Shown here piece after piece: positions 31,626 through 43,299 of a DNA stretch of 64,000 nt. The DNA is from Rana temporaria (taxonomy: Eukaryota > Chordata > Amphibia > Anura > Ranidae), in assembly GCF_905171775.1 (NCBI RefSeq), contig NC_053492.1:186278778-186342777 (forward strand), in the 5' to 3' direction. Both the position numbers and the translations under genes were made by a program. The first letter of the stretch is position 1, and every line of letters begins with the position of its first letter. The notes beneath the pieces were generated by a model. That model saw nothing but the letters and a program-made list of their open reading frames with translations, was not told where the DNA came from and did no database searches.

Positions 31626-32149
31626 CCCAGTACATAAGCCCAATTTTAAGACTATAGCTGGCTTCTCTACATCTCCGGGCACTCAAACTGGATTTTCTTT
31701 AAACTAGGAGTTTATCTGCCACTGGGTTATTCACCTAATCTTGAACTGGTAAAGGACATCTTTCCACCCCGTATCTGATAACAAAACTAAACAAAATCTA
31801 ACTTATAAAAAAGACACACCCACCATAAAAAAAAGTTCTATAGCTAGCCAAACACAGTTAGAATTTCATTTTAAAAAGGTGGTTTTCTAAATGTCAGTTC
31901 AATTTTCTAATGAATAATTGTGACAATTCAATGATTGTTTATGACTGTAGTGAAGATATAGCACTGTCCTAGGTAGGTGCTAGGCGAGAGTATAGTTTTT
32001 GGTCTTTCTGCTTACCCAAAGATGATCAGGTAAAACTTATAGTCCTCTCTGCCTACCAAGGAGCAGAATCTAATGGTTAGGTCTGCTCATTGTACTCAGG
32101 TGCAGCTCAGCTTGTTCTGACTGTCCCCCACTGATCCAATAGGCAGGCA
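31626..32149. other. No gene recognised
   Basis: AT-rich DNA with no supported feature. Confidence 0.4.
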
Positions 32150-32800
32150 TATTGGACAGTGGGAGGGGACCTGACAAGTCCGTGCACAGGCTTTGTTACA
32201 GCCCTGGCAATTGGCAGAGAGAAAGTGTTGCATTGCATGTTGGGATACTGTATAAAAAGCTAGAGTACATGTGCTCAGAGTTAGTTTGTTTGAGCCGGGA
32301 AAAAGAGTCCAGGAGGGAGCAGTGGCTGCTCTCTCCTGCGGGGGGAGGCTGTGCTGCCATGGGTGGTTGACTGAGGGGCCTAAAGAAAGAGAAGCTTAAC
32401 CCAAAGGTCTTGCAGAGTTGACTGGAAAGGAGACACCATCTGATTCTGCCTACTGGGAGTACAGATCTGTGTCTTTGGGGCCTGTCAAGTGAGGGCCGCC
32501 CCCTTCAGCTAGAAGAGTCAGTGGATGGGTGTCAGTAAAGGGAATGCTAGAGAGTATCCTGCGGATAATGTAGTACATTAAGTCTGCTGCTAGTGAGAGC
32601 AAGAAGACTTAATTCCTCCATACATGTGGCTGTATGGTTAAAGCAGTGTGACTGCTTTAGCAAGTAATCTGATGAAGTCACGTGAGAGTTGTCCTTATCC
32701 ATTGTGAATAGCTCCAGTTGGAGTATCCCACCCATCCCTTCTCCCACCTAAGTTCCAAATAAAATGCAAAAACACAAATATCCCCGACTGGTCATTGAGT
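32150..32800 (+). other. Possible solo LTR or promoter-like unit
   Basis: TATAAAAAG at about 32251 and AATAAA near 32757 lie on one strand with a GC-richer middle, an LTR-like arrangement. Ends, TSD and internal coding are not identified, so this is weak. Confidence 0.25.
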
Positions 32801-32811
32801 AATGAGCAAGC

Positions 32812-32948
32812 GGTAGGGTGCCCACGTGTCTCCGATTGCCCGGGATTGTCCCGCAATTCGCATTTGAGTCCCGTGTCCTGGGCACCTTCATTCCAGGACA
32901 ATATAGTGTCCCGGAATGAAATGAGGACACACAGTCACCCTAATAGAC
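32812..32948. mobile_element. Small degraded fold-back element
   Basis: GTAGGGTGCCCACGTGTC near the start and GACACACAGTCACCCTAAT near the end are rough inverted repeats, with TCCCGGG-type blocks inside. Confidence 0.4.
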
Positions 32949-32949
32949 A

Positions 32950-33455
32950 ATTGCCAAACTGGTTGCTTGGGTTGCCCCGCCTGGCATCCAGCAACCAGTG
33001 ACGTCACATTTGCAGAGTCTCAGAGCGAGGCAGAGAGGATTAAGGCCTTTACACAGTGCTGCCCTGCTCTCCCAGTCCAACCACCTCCTCTACTTCTCCC
33101 ACCGCGGCAGCAGCACCTCCTGACTCCTCGAGGCTTCAGTGACCTCCCGGCAGGTGGCGGCATTCTGTAGTGCTGGCTGGCTTAGATCCATGGTTTGACT
33201 GCCCGTCCCGACTCCCACAGTGCATTGCCTGATTTCTCCTCCTCCCGCCTGCGGCCCGAGCCGCCCGACTGCCTAGGGGGGCCCCCAACCTTGACCAGGG
33301 AAAAAAGACTGGCGCTCAAAGGCCCACCACACCAGAACAGTCCAGATTAGAAGGTGAGCAAAGAGAACCTGATTGGAGCAGGTCAGGTGACAAGTTGGGG
33401 CACTGGGGCTGGGGACAGTACAGTAATTAATGAGGCTTTCAAAGACCATAGCAGT
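32950..33455. other. No gene recognised
   Basis: GC-richer stretch with no confirmed exon, RNA or repeat. Confidence 0.35.
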
Positions 33456-33459
33456 GACT

Positions 33460-33972
33460 GATTTAGAATGCGTAAATCAGCGAGATACGCCGATTCACTA
33501 ACATATGCTTGCCCGTCGCAGTAAAGATACGCCGTTTACGTAAGGCATTTTCCGGCGTAAAGTTAGTCGAACAAATAGCTGGCCTAGTCAATGTTAAGTA
33601 TGGCCGTCGTTCCTGTATCGAAATTTGAAAATTTTACGTCGTTTGCGTAAGTCGTCCGTGAATGGGGCTGGACGTAATTTACGTTCATGTCGAAACCAAT
33701 ACGTCCTTGCGGCGTACTTTGGAGCAATGCACACTGGGATATTGCTCCAAATTGCTCACGTCAGGTCACGAGTCATTTACATAAAACACGCCCCCCTCAT
33801 CCTCATTTGAATTAGACGCGCTTACGCCGGCCCATTCACGCTGCGCCGCCGTAACTTAGGAGGCAAGTGCTTTGTGAATACAGCACTTGCCTCTCTGACT
33901 TACGGCGGCGTAGCGTGTATGCGATACGCTACGCCGCCTCAAAAGTAAGCCAGTCTATCTGAATCTGGCTAT
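33460..33972. mobile_element. Hairpin MITE related to the GGCCCAGATT family, left end eroded
   Basis: Shares ATGTTAAGTATGGCCGTCGT and CGTCGTTTGCGTAAGTCGTC with copies at 17423 and 51838; ends in GAATCTGGCTATTA. The left end is shortened. Confidence 0.7.
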
Positions 33973-33974
33973 TA

Positions 33975-34680
33975 ATAAACATAGCATCTTCGATACGGCT
34001 CCACTGCATGGGTGAAGTGATCACATAACTTATAGAAAAAATAGTTACCATATGAATTCAAATAAAATGAAACTAACATAAATTGAAGAACTAGATTGCC
34101 TCTGGTAGATATCAAAAGGACCAGAACTTTTCTGTCTGTCACAAACATTTGTTTAGGTTCTCAGGAACTAACATTTTTTGACTTCTGTGCATTTCAAAAT
34201 AAAATGTTAACATTTGCATGGCAATTAAACAAAAATTTTAAGTGATTTCAAATGAAATTTGCTGAGTTGCTGATGGTACAACATCGTGCTCTGAGAAGCT
34301 TTTAGAATTTGTGTATGAACTTTCAAACAAAATTTTACAGATGTACAGCTACCATAAGGTAATAGCAGTTTCATTCTAAATTTATTTTGTTTTAGGAACA
34401 TTACTTCAATATTCTAATCATTAGTGGGGTCAAATGGATTTTATTTTTCGGCCAAAGTGACAAGAAAATTTCAAGGAGCAGGATGGAAAAAGCAAATTAA
34501 TTTTAGTTTGGAAACTTCAGTTTGTTCCAAAATGTTATGTTAAAAGCAAATAACATTTTAAAATACTGTACTATCAAATGACATTAATCAAGCCATCAAA
34601 TGTACTGAGAGTTTGGATACAAATTTTTGTAGGAATGCTTGTAAGAAAGTTTGTTTTTAATCTACTATTGTCTGGCCAGC
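33975..34680. other. No gene recognised
   Basis: AT-rich DNA; no feature supported on either strand. Confidence 0.4.
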
Positions 34681-34682
34681 TT

Positions 34683-34985
34683 TAAGCTAGCCATAGATGG
34701 ATGGAATCTTGGCCAGCTCAGAAGGGACTAGTTGATATTTGATTCATCTATGGGAGGGCTAGTTCTACTGAAGTTGATCCATCAATTTAATTCAGTACAG
34801 CCAGCATATCTTATTTTTTTCATGCGATCATTGCCAGCAGCTATAGCCAATAGCAGTGACCATTGTGTTCTGCTTAAGCGAAGGCTCCTTGTTGGCAGAA
34901 CACAACAGCATTGTGGGAGTGATTTCCCCATCAACAATGACTGTGGTGATGGGGGAATCAAGCATTTTTTTTGCATTTCACCCTT
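34683..34985. mobile_element. MITE fragment, GCTAGCCATAGATGGATGG family
   Basis: The start resembles the elements at 26210 and 37295 (GGCCA then TTTGAT blocks). The right end is unclear. Confidence 0.4.
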
Positions 34986-34994
34986 AATGGAAGG

Positions 34995-35239
34995 CAGTGG
35001 TGGCTGGTGCTCAATTTAACTCCCCCCCCCCTCCCCACTCGCAGGAGATGGACAGCGGCAATCAGTCTTCTGAACCCTGAGCCCACTCTTTTTTGAACCC
35101 ACTTAGAGCCTCAGGCTCTAATCATGTGCTTCAAAATAAAAATAACAATTTGGAATTCATGCATCTGGTGCCCTGCATGTAGATTAGGGGCTGGGCGCAT
35201 GGATTGGGGGCTGCACCCCTGCATCACGGGCTGCCACTG
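34995..35239. mobile_element. Short hAT-type MITE
   Basis: Ends CAGTGGTGGC and GCCACTG, flanked by ATGGAAGG (34987-34994) and GTGGAAGG (35240-35247), 7 of 8 matching. The body has a C-run and no coding. Confidence 0.65.
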
Positions 35240-35249
35240 GTGGAAGGAA

Positions 35250-35775
35250 AAAAACAGCATAATCTATGGGTTGTTTTAGTGTTGTAGGCAGGGTTTTATA
35301 TCCACTTTGGTCAAAATCAAGGTACTTGCTGGTGATTAGGATATTTTGCAAGTCTAGCAGAACACGAGAATCAGTTTACCTTAAAGCAGAGCAAAACATA
35401 GCAAGATAAAAATTAATAGCCCTAAAAGTAAAAAAATGACAAGTAAACCAGATTTTGCTGCAATATTCACTTCCAGTCCAGAGATTGGAGGAAGGAATAC
35501 AGTACTTTTCTGCATTAGGTGTCCTCAGTCTGATAGCCAGCATCATTCAACACACTCCAGAAGCCATGTTGCTCTGGACCTGCCCATTCTGTGACCAGAC
35601 AATTAAAAAATGAAAATAAAGTGACAAGTACGTACAGTATATTGCATTTTTCATTTTTTTATTGTATGTGTTGGTAATCTAACTGTGGGATTTTTGCACA
35701 TATTGAGAAGAAGTTTAAACAAAGTTTAATATTTACATATTTTTTGAGTAATAGTATATTTGTAAATTCATCAGC
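35250..35775. other. No gene recognised
   Basis: AT-rich DNA with no supported feature. Confidence 0.4.
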
Positions 35776-35779
35776 TTAA

Positions 35780-36123
35780 AGGGGTTGTAAAGGTTCGTTC
35801 TTATTTTCTAAATAGGTTCCTTTAAGCTAGTGCATTGTTGGTTCACTTACCTTTTCCTTCCATTTCCCTTCTAAATGTTTTTTTTTCCTTTGTTTTCTTT
35901 GTCTGAATTTCTCACTTTCTGTTCTTTCTCAGTAAGCTGTTCTGGATGACTAACCCCCATGGATGATGGGGGCAAGCTTACTGAGGAGAAACAGGAAGTG
36001 AGAAATTCAGACAAAGAAAAAAAAACATTTAGAAGGGAAATCAAAGGAAAAGCTAAGTGAACCAACAATGCACTAGCATAAAGGAACCTATTTAGAAAAT
36101 AAAAAACAAACCTTTCCAACCCT
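35780..36123. mobile_element. TTAA-flanked hairpin MITE
   Basis: TTAA at 35776-35779 and 36124-36127. Near-complete palindrome: AGGGGTTGTAAAGGTT pairs with AACCTTTCCAACCCT, and CTAAATAGGTTCCTTTA and GTGCATTGTTGGTTCACTTA have complements at about 36058-36100. Confidence 0.82.
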
Positions 36124-36296
36124 TTAATAACTGATTATATCCAAGTTTCACCAAATAATGGTCTGACACATGGGAAAACACAGAGCACTAAGCACTTTTA
36201 TTTACCTATTTTTATCTATTTCGATTTAAAGGGAAACACACACCCATATACACTTTAGAAGAGCAGCGCCATACCCACGACCTCTTTTTTTTCTTA

Positions 36297-36798
36297 GGCC
36301 TCGTACACACAACCGAGAATCTCGTCAGGAAAAACCCATCGTTTTCCCTGACAAGATTCTTGACAAGAAACTCTTGCCGCCCGAGTGTATAGACTTTCGT
36401 TTCAAAAGAACCGCGGTTCTCTTGAAAGGAAAGAACGCGGTGATGTCATCACGTACGATGAGCATGCACTCGTCACATTCGATGCCCTAGCCGCCATCTT
36501 GCTTCACCTTACCTATGCCATGGAAGCTACCGCGCATGCGTCAAAGTCATTTCGAGCATGCGCGGGTTTCCACGGCGACTGGTAAGTATAAACACACTCG
36601 GGTTTCTCGTCGGGAAACAGGCCAACAAGAATCTCGACGAGAAAAAAGAGAGCAGATTCTCTTTTTTTCTCGTCGTGATTTTGGCCAGATCTCCTGACGA
36701 GAAACCTGAAAGCCTCGTAAAACACAAGAATGGGAATCTCGGCAAGAAGCAGTTTTCTTGCTGGTTTTTGCCGAGAAAACCAGTCGCGTGTACGAGGC
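36297..36798. mobile_element. Harbinger-like hairpin MITE, GGCCTCGTACACACAACC family
   Basis: Left end after TTA (36294-36296); right end GTGTACGAGGC. The interior has repeated TCTCGTC and GACGAGA blocks forming hairpins. Terminal motif shared with 17560, 51219, 53387, 56692 and 62282. Confidence 0.75.
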
Positions 36799-36799
36799 T

Positions 36800-37290
36800 T
36801 TCGTTTTAAAATAAATTAAACAAAATGTAACCTTGGTGTTCCTTCTTTTTCCTCCTGTAGATAATCAAGATTTTCCTCAGGGCCTGGAGTCAGGTAGAAT
36901 GAATTCACAGAGAAATAAGGGAATTCGATATCTTTCATATCTTGCTGACAACAAAAAAAACTTTTCTGAGCTAAGAGATGGATTTCAAAATTCCCCTTTA
37001 GATATATTTCTTTATCTAAATATTTCTAATTTTGTACAAAAACTCCTATAATATGACTCCTTTTAAGACATTTTTTTTTTAAAGTTTGTAAGGATGTAAA
37101 CTCACCTTAGAGAATGATCTCTTTAATATAGCAACATATTAATTATCTCAGAGATATCTATCCCATATGTCCTAAGTAAAGGAAAGGAATACTGTGTCTT
37201 TACTTCCTCACAACAATAGAGTCACATATTTGTATGCATTTTACTGAACACCATATATGTGAATCCTATATAAAATAAGGGAGCAAGCCT
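36800..37290. other. No gene recognised
   Basis: AT-rich DNA without supported features. Confidence 0.4.
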
Positions 37291-37294
37291 CTAA

Positions 37295-37510
37295 AGCTGG
37301 CCACTCATCGATCAAATTTAGTCCAATCTCTGCTGAATTGACCGAAATTCGCTCTGTGGGCGGTCCTGCCACCACCACTCATCTTAACAAATTTTGATCT
37401 GAAGATCGAAGGAGCCAGGTGAGAAATTGTCTGCCAAACAGTGACTGCAGCCAATCAGCTGCCACAGAAAGTTGGGAAGATTCCTCCATCATTACAGCTT
37501 GGCATGGATA
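37295..37510. mobile_element. MITE fragment, AAAGCTGGCCACTCATCGATC family
   Basis: The start matches the style of 26210 and 34683. The end was not resolved. Confidence 0.4.
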
Positions 37511-37557
37511 GAGGAATCTGAGTTCTTTCATTCAGACTGCAGGTTTAACAAAAGAAA

Positions 37558-39269
37558 ACTGGGATATTGTGGAGGCAATATGGACTTTTGTGGTACGGTA
37601 TGAATTACAAAGTCAATTTACAAAAATGTATACATTTATTTTACAAAAACATACATAATAAAATCAGCCTGAAATACATCGATCCTAGACATTGGATGCT
37701 GCTATATGTGGAAAATCCATTTATCTGACATACAAGGGACATTAGATATAGATGGTCAATCCACACTGGATGTACGGATACTAATCTTCCCGTTGTACAC
37801 TATACATGTTATGCCCTTCTTCAGGAGTATAAGTCAGAAAAAGATCTACAAAAAAGCATATGAATCAGATATACAATAATAACATCAAAATACATAACTA
37901 ATGACCAATCTTCATGGTATATTGTCATGTATTGAAAGTAGAATACTGAGGTATAGACTAATCCCTCTGATAGTAACCCCACAGTAGGAAAGGATAGGAC
38001 CCAATGGAAAGATGGAATTTTGAGCAATACAAACTCGAGGCCAATACAAATCTCGAGGCCAAAAAAGATTCACAAGTTTTTGGTGCTGGCTATGTGGGTG
38101 AGAATGGATGTTCCACATATAGCAGCATCCAATGTCTAGGATCTATGTATTTAACCACTTGCTTACTGGGCACATATACCCCCCTCCTGCCCAGGTGAAA
38201 TTTCAGCTTTCGGCACTGCGTCGCTTTAACTAACAATTGCGCGGTCGTGCGACGTGGCTCCCAAACAAAATTGACGTCCTTTTTTTCCCACAAATAGAGC
38301 TTTCTTTTGGTGGTATTTGATCGCCTGTGCGGTTTTTATTTTTGGCGCTATAAACAAAAAAGAGCGACAATTTTGAAAAAAATACAATATTTTTTACTTG
38401 TTGCTATAATAAATATCCCAATTTAAAAAAACAAAAACAATTTTTTTTCTCAGTTTAGGCCGATACGTATTCTTCTACATATTTTTGGTTTGCGCAAAAG
38501 TTATAGCGCCTACAAAATAGGGGACAGAATCATTATTATTTTTTATTTTTTTACTAGAAATGGCGGCGATCTGCGATTTTTATTGGGACTGCGACGTTAT
38601 GGCGGACACATCGGACACTTTTGACACATTTTTGGCGCCATTCACATTTATACTGCGATCAGTGCTATAAATATGCACTAATTACAGTATAAATGTGACT
38701 GGCATTGAAGGGGTTAACACTAGGAGGTGAGGAAGGGGTTAAATGTGTACCCTAATTAGTGTTCTAACTGTGGGGGAAGGGGGGTGACTGGGGGGGGGGG
38801 GTGACCGATCTATGTCCCTATGTACAAGGGACACAGATCGGTCTCCTCTCCAGAGACAGCACCGCTGTCTCTGTGTAAAACGGCAATGAGAGATGATCTC
38901 ATATGTTTACATATGAGATCATCTCTCATTGGCCGCACAGATCGCATCGCAAACGGCCACTCTGATTGGCCGTTCCTGGCGATCTGTGATTGGCTGTGTC
39001 CAAGGGACGCGGCCAGCACAGCAGTTCCCCGCTGCGCGCTCTGGAGCGCGCGCGGGGAACGCGCAAAGGGGCGGACGTCAATTGACGTCCACTTGGATTT
39101 TGGGATCCGCGCTGTAGCCGTCATTTGACTATAGCGCGGATCCCAAGAGGTTAAGGCTGATTTTATTATGTATGATTTTGTAAAATAAATGTATATGTTT
39201 TTGTAAATTGACTTTGTAATTCATACTGTACCACAAAAGTCCATATTGCCTCCACAATATCCCATTTTT
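37558..39269. mobile_element. Inverted-repeat element with ~160-bp arms, right arm split by a TTAA element
   Basis: The left arm 37558-37725 is the complement of the right arm, which is 39155-39269 plus 38097-38150, with about 95% agreement by eye. The loop (37726-38096) contains no recognised coding. The right arm is interrupted by the TTAA element 38155-39150. The family is unknown; ends read GGGATATTGTGGAGGC. Confidence 0.82.
38155..39150. mobile_element. TTAA-flanked transposon, CCACTTGC family, ~1 kb
   Basis: TTAA at 38151-38154 and 39151-39154, ends CCACTTGC and CAAGAGG. Internal hairpins include GAGATGATCTCATATG with its complement (38888-38930) and GCGCGGATCC blocks. Related fragments are at 5338, 26639 and 39537. 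No transposase is present. Confidence 0.87.
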
Positions 39270-39532
39270 CTATATAAGAGGAAGAAGGTACTTTAATATT
39301 TTCTTATCAAGTAGTGTTTCTCATATGGCCAGACATAAAGCTTGTTTATGGTCTTCCTGAAAGCAAAATGCCACATGACCCCTGCCAAGCTTTCAAGTTT
39401 TGACTGTTCTGGTTGATTCTTAACTGTATTCCAATTTGCAGTCAAATTTGAGTAAGCCCCTCTATATGTTTGTAATATGCTCCCATTCGCACAAAAATTC
39501 CTAAAATAGTTTTTTCCAATATTTCTTTCCTT
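39270..39532. other. No gene recognised
   Basis: AT-rich spacer. Confidence 0.4.
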
Positions 39533-39536
39533 TTAA

Positions 39537-39976
39537 CCTCTTGCTGACCGCCGCACGACTATTTACATTGACAGAATGGCATGGGCAGGCAGATTGGCAT
39601 ACAGGTACGTCCATTCACAAACCAATCAATAAACGCTTATTGTGATTTTTTTTTTACCAAAAATATGTAGAAGAATGCGTATCGACCTAAACTGTGGAAA
39701 AAAATTGTTTTTATATATTTTTGGGGGATATTTATTATAGCAAAAAGTAAAAAATACTGCATTTTTTCAAAATTGTTTATAGCGCAGAAAATAAAAATCA
39801 CAGAGGTGATCAAATACCAAAAAAAAAGAAAGCTCTATTTGTGGGGAAAAAAAGACGTAAATTTTGTTTGGGAGTCACGTCGCACGACCGCGCAATTGTC
39901 GGTTAAAGTGACGCAGTGCCGAATCGCAAAAAGTGGCCTGGTCTTTGACCACCAAAATGGTCCGGGTCTTAAGTGG
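39537..39976. mobile_element. TTAA-flanked transposon, CCTCTTGCTGACCG copy
   Basis: TTAA at 39533-39536 and 39977-39980. The stretch about 39800-39925 matches, in inverted orientation, about 38200-38330 of the previous element (ATAGAGCTTTCTTTTGGTGG block). Confidence 0.82.
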
Positions 39977-39980
39977 TTAA

Positions 39981-40990
39981 AGGAAGAGGTTTTTTGAACA
40001 ATCTCAGACTTCACCTGTCCCAAGACTGTCCTCATTAACATACAATGCAAGAAGCCCAGCCCCTTAACGTTTAACTATTTGCTAAAACAGATACTGTTCA
40101 ATTCTAGTTACAACTGATAATGTAGATCTGCTTGCACAGTATGGACAGGGTTAATTATGGCAAGCACAGATGCCCAGCTTCCTCATAAACAAAGAGACCT
40201 ATGTAGGATTTTTTTTTCTTGATGGGGTCCAGAATAGATCATCTAAAAATGGTAAACTACAATTTTCTATGTATTTTTTTTTTTTAAAGTTTTGTGTGGA
40301 CATGTATTAAATATAAAGTAGTTATCCCAATTTGGTTGAAAAAGTAAAAGTACTTTTTTATTTTATTCTTGGTGGACTGATTAATAGAACTGAAGACATT
40401 GTACAGTTTGAAATTCCTTTGAATCCTAATATTTACCTACTTAGCAGTCCACTAGACTTGGTGAGAAAATATACTAAACTCATCTAAATTCCAATTAGCC
40501 TAAAACATCTCTATCATATATTTAGAAAACCTTAGAGTTATAACTGTATTATGAATAGTTGTGGTAATCATTAGGATCATGTTACTACCTATAATGGATT
40601 CCTATTACTGCAAGAATAATTAATAAAAAAATATATATATTCACAGTCATACAGAGAATGCGATCAGTGTACAGAAAATAAAAAACATGTCAATCTATGG
40701 ACGGTGGAAGGTTCTTGAGAATGTGTGAAAAATAGGACCGGGTTAAGCCATGTTGAATCGGTTCTGGGACCATACAGATTGTCTCGTACTCTGGTAAAGC
40801 TTGAGGTTTTCCCCAATTATGAGATCAGAAATGGCACAATTGTAACATCTTCCACAGAGGAAGGGGGATCATATACACACATGCAAGTGTTCCATCTTGA
40901 TAAGGTGCAACCCTAGAGAGTAATGGCTGAAAGCACATACTAATTTCTATGGTGGGCCTAGTGCATGCAGGATAACTAGAGAGGATACAT
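39981..40990. other. No gene recognised
   Basis: AT-rich DNA including a short (AT) run near 40630. No feature supported. Confidence 0.4.
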
Positions 40991-40991
40991 A

Positions 40992-41343
40992 AAGTGATTG
41001 TAAACGACCTGGTAAAACAACCCATTCAGTTTAAAATAGTAAGGCAAAATATTTTTGTTTAGACATAAATAAAATTATAAATACCCCCCCCCTTTTTTTA
41101 TAAGTGATAGATCTGATCATTGGAGGAGAGCAGGCTGAGTTCCCAGCAAAGCTAGAGAACTGACCACGGTGTGTTCTCCTGCTTAGTGTGGTCAGTATTT
41201 AATAGGAAAGCAAAGGGACTGGTAGGAACACCAGGGATTTCACAAAAAGTAAGCAATACAAAGATAACAGGAGACTTTTTCATACAAGTACATGGTACAG
41301 CAGGCACATATCAGGAATATGAAGTTTTGGGGTAACAAACGCT
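40992..41343. mobile_element. Degraded TTAA-type MITE, AAGTGATTGTAAACG family
   Basis: Left end AAAGTGATTGTAAACGACC after ATAA; right end AACAAACGCTTTAAG. Resembles the end fragment at 45753. Confidence 0.5.
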
Positions 41344-41345
41344 TT

Positions 41346-41645
41346 AAGTACAGGAAGATGTAATTACTGAGTGGTCCTATGAAAGTTAGGTGCTGATAAT
41401 TTAATTGTGTCAACATCTACTATTTAGGAATTTGATGAGGAAGATAGGACAGAATATGATGTTTGCAACTCTTTTACCTGGTATTTTCACAACAGTGCTG
41501 TACTATATCATAAGACACACTTGTTATTTTCTTCAGTCTCTTTTGTATATGTTTAATTGATGAGCTTTTTAAATCACCAGATATGTCATGTATTGTTTAT
41601 TTTAACACATATTGTATATGATTGAAAATTATTATTTATTCACTA
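41346..41645. other. No gene recognised
   Basis: AT-rich DNA. Confidence 0.4.
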
Positions 41646-41646
41646 G

Positions 41647-42264
41647 TCTGGGACAAGGGGTGGGCAGGAGGGTAAGCTGCCCTGGGCACTGTGATATCAT
41701 GTGAGCAGTGGGGGGCTCCACAATGAGATTGGTGGGAGATGATTTGCGATGGAAGGGGGTTTTGGGGAATGGCACGGGGTAAGAATTTTTCTAGGAGGGG
41801 AAATTTGGGGGAAAATGTGCTAAGAGTGGTGATTTAGGGGATTTGTGTAGGGAGGGGGATAAGGGGAGAAGATTTGGGCTAGGAGGGGGGATTTGGGCGG
41901 GGGGATTTGTGCTGGGAGTGGGGGGATTTTAAGTGTGTGTGGGGGGATGTGTGCTAGAAGGGGACATTTTTAGGGGTAGAGGATTTGTACTAGGAAGGAT
42001 GATTTTTTTGGGGGAGGGAGGCATTTGAGCTGGGGGATTTGAGGCATGGGGGACGATGACAAAGATTTGTTCTGAGAGGGGAAATTTTGTCTGGCAGATT
42101 TGTACTGGGATGTGGGGTAAATGATACCTAGGGGTAAGCACATAGATTAGTGCTCAGTGTTTTTGTGGGTGGTTTTTCCTAACACATAATGCTCATACAT
42201 CTGGGGGGGGGGTGCAACTTGGCATGTTCGCCCCGGGGCGCTAGATGACCTTGTCCCGGTACTG
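41647..42264. mobile_element. hAT-like element with G-rich degenerate repeats
   Basis: Inverted ends TGGGACAAGG and CCTTGTCCCG near 41650 and 42252. The interior consists of degenerate G-rich units (GGGGGATTTGTGCTAGGAGG-like) with many G4-G7 runs. TSD not certain (ACTAGTC / ACTGGTC). Confidence 0.5.
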
Positions 42265-42344
42265 GTCACAAGTGCAAATATTGAGTGAGCACAGATGGTA
42301 GTACAGACCAGGTTTTTCTAATACAGGCATACCCCACTTTTAAG

Positions 42345-42540
42345 TACACAATGGGGATTATTTACTATCGCTGGAAAGCACAAAATCTGGCTCACATCTG
42401 CATAGAAACCAATGAGCTTCTAAACCTAGCTTGTTTAATTAAGCCTGGTAAAAAAAACTTGGGAGCTCATTTGTTTCTGTGCCGAAGTGAGCCTGATTTT
42501 GCGCTTTCCAGCTTTAGTAAATAAACCCCATTGTGTACTT
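42345..42540. mobile_element. Hairpin MITE, TTTACTA family
   Basis: CAATGGGGATTATTTACT pairs with AGTAAATAAACCCCATTG; the centre contains CTAGCTTGTTTAATTAAGC as in 31450. Confidence 0.82.
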
Positions 42541-42858
42541 AAAAGTGGGGGATGCCTGTAGTGTTTTATTTGGTGTTTTATCATTAGTATGCTGTGGATT
42601 TTCTGTGGCTGCAAAAGTTCAACCAAAAAAAAAGGAAAACAAAAATAAGGTACCTTGCCTATTTGACACTTAGGGCTTCTCTATAAAACATTATTTTCAG
42701 GAATAATAATAAAATGAAACAAACTATAATAATAATAATAATAAGAAGGGAAATATTGCGCTAGTCCAAAAACTAAACCAAAAGGTGCAAAAAAACAGGT
42801 GAAAATGCAAACCAAATAAGAGCAGCTGCACAAAACGTGACCGGAGCTTGTCCTGTAG

Positions 42859-43299
42859 GCCAGATACATAGACGACATCCTCCTCCTATGGAAAGGCGAC
42901 CATGACTTCATGTTCTCACTCAATTCCAATGATAGGGGTATACGGCTGAGCCATGAGGCTAGCCGTACGTCTATCCACTTTTTGGACCTTGAAATTAAAG
43001 TGGTAGACCATCAGTTGGAGTTCACCACCTATTTTAAACCAACTGACCGTAACGGGTACATCCCTGTGGACAGTTGCCACCATCCACAGTGGTTGAAGTC
43101 TATACCACGTATTCAGTTTCTCTGCCTGCGGAGAAACTGTACTAGAGTGGGGGAATTTGCTTCACAGGCGGCTATCCTAAAAGATAGATTTGTTGAAAAG
43201 GGTTACGCACCCAAGGATTTGGATGTTGAAATCGATCGGATCGTACAGATTGATCGGAATTCACTATTACAGGTGGGTCCAAAAAAAGATCAAGGATGA
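42859..43299 (+). pseudogene. Penelope-like reverse transcriptase, C-terminal fragment
   Basis: Opens just after a stop at 42856-42858 with the catalytic RYIDD motif, followed by a FLDLEIKV block and YFKPTDRNGYI, DSCHHPQW, typical of the PLE RT thumb region. The frame is lost at 43299 by a small indel, then resumes in another frame toward the endonuclease. The first two thirds of the RT are missing. Confidence 0.85.
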
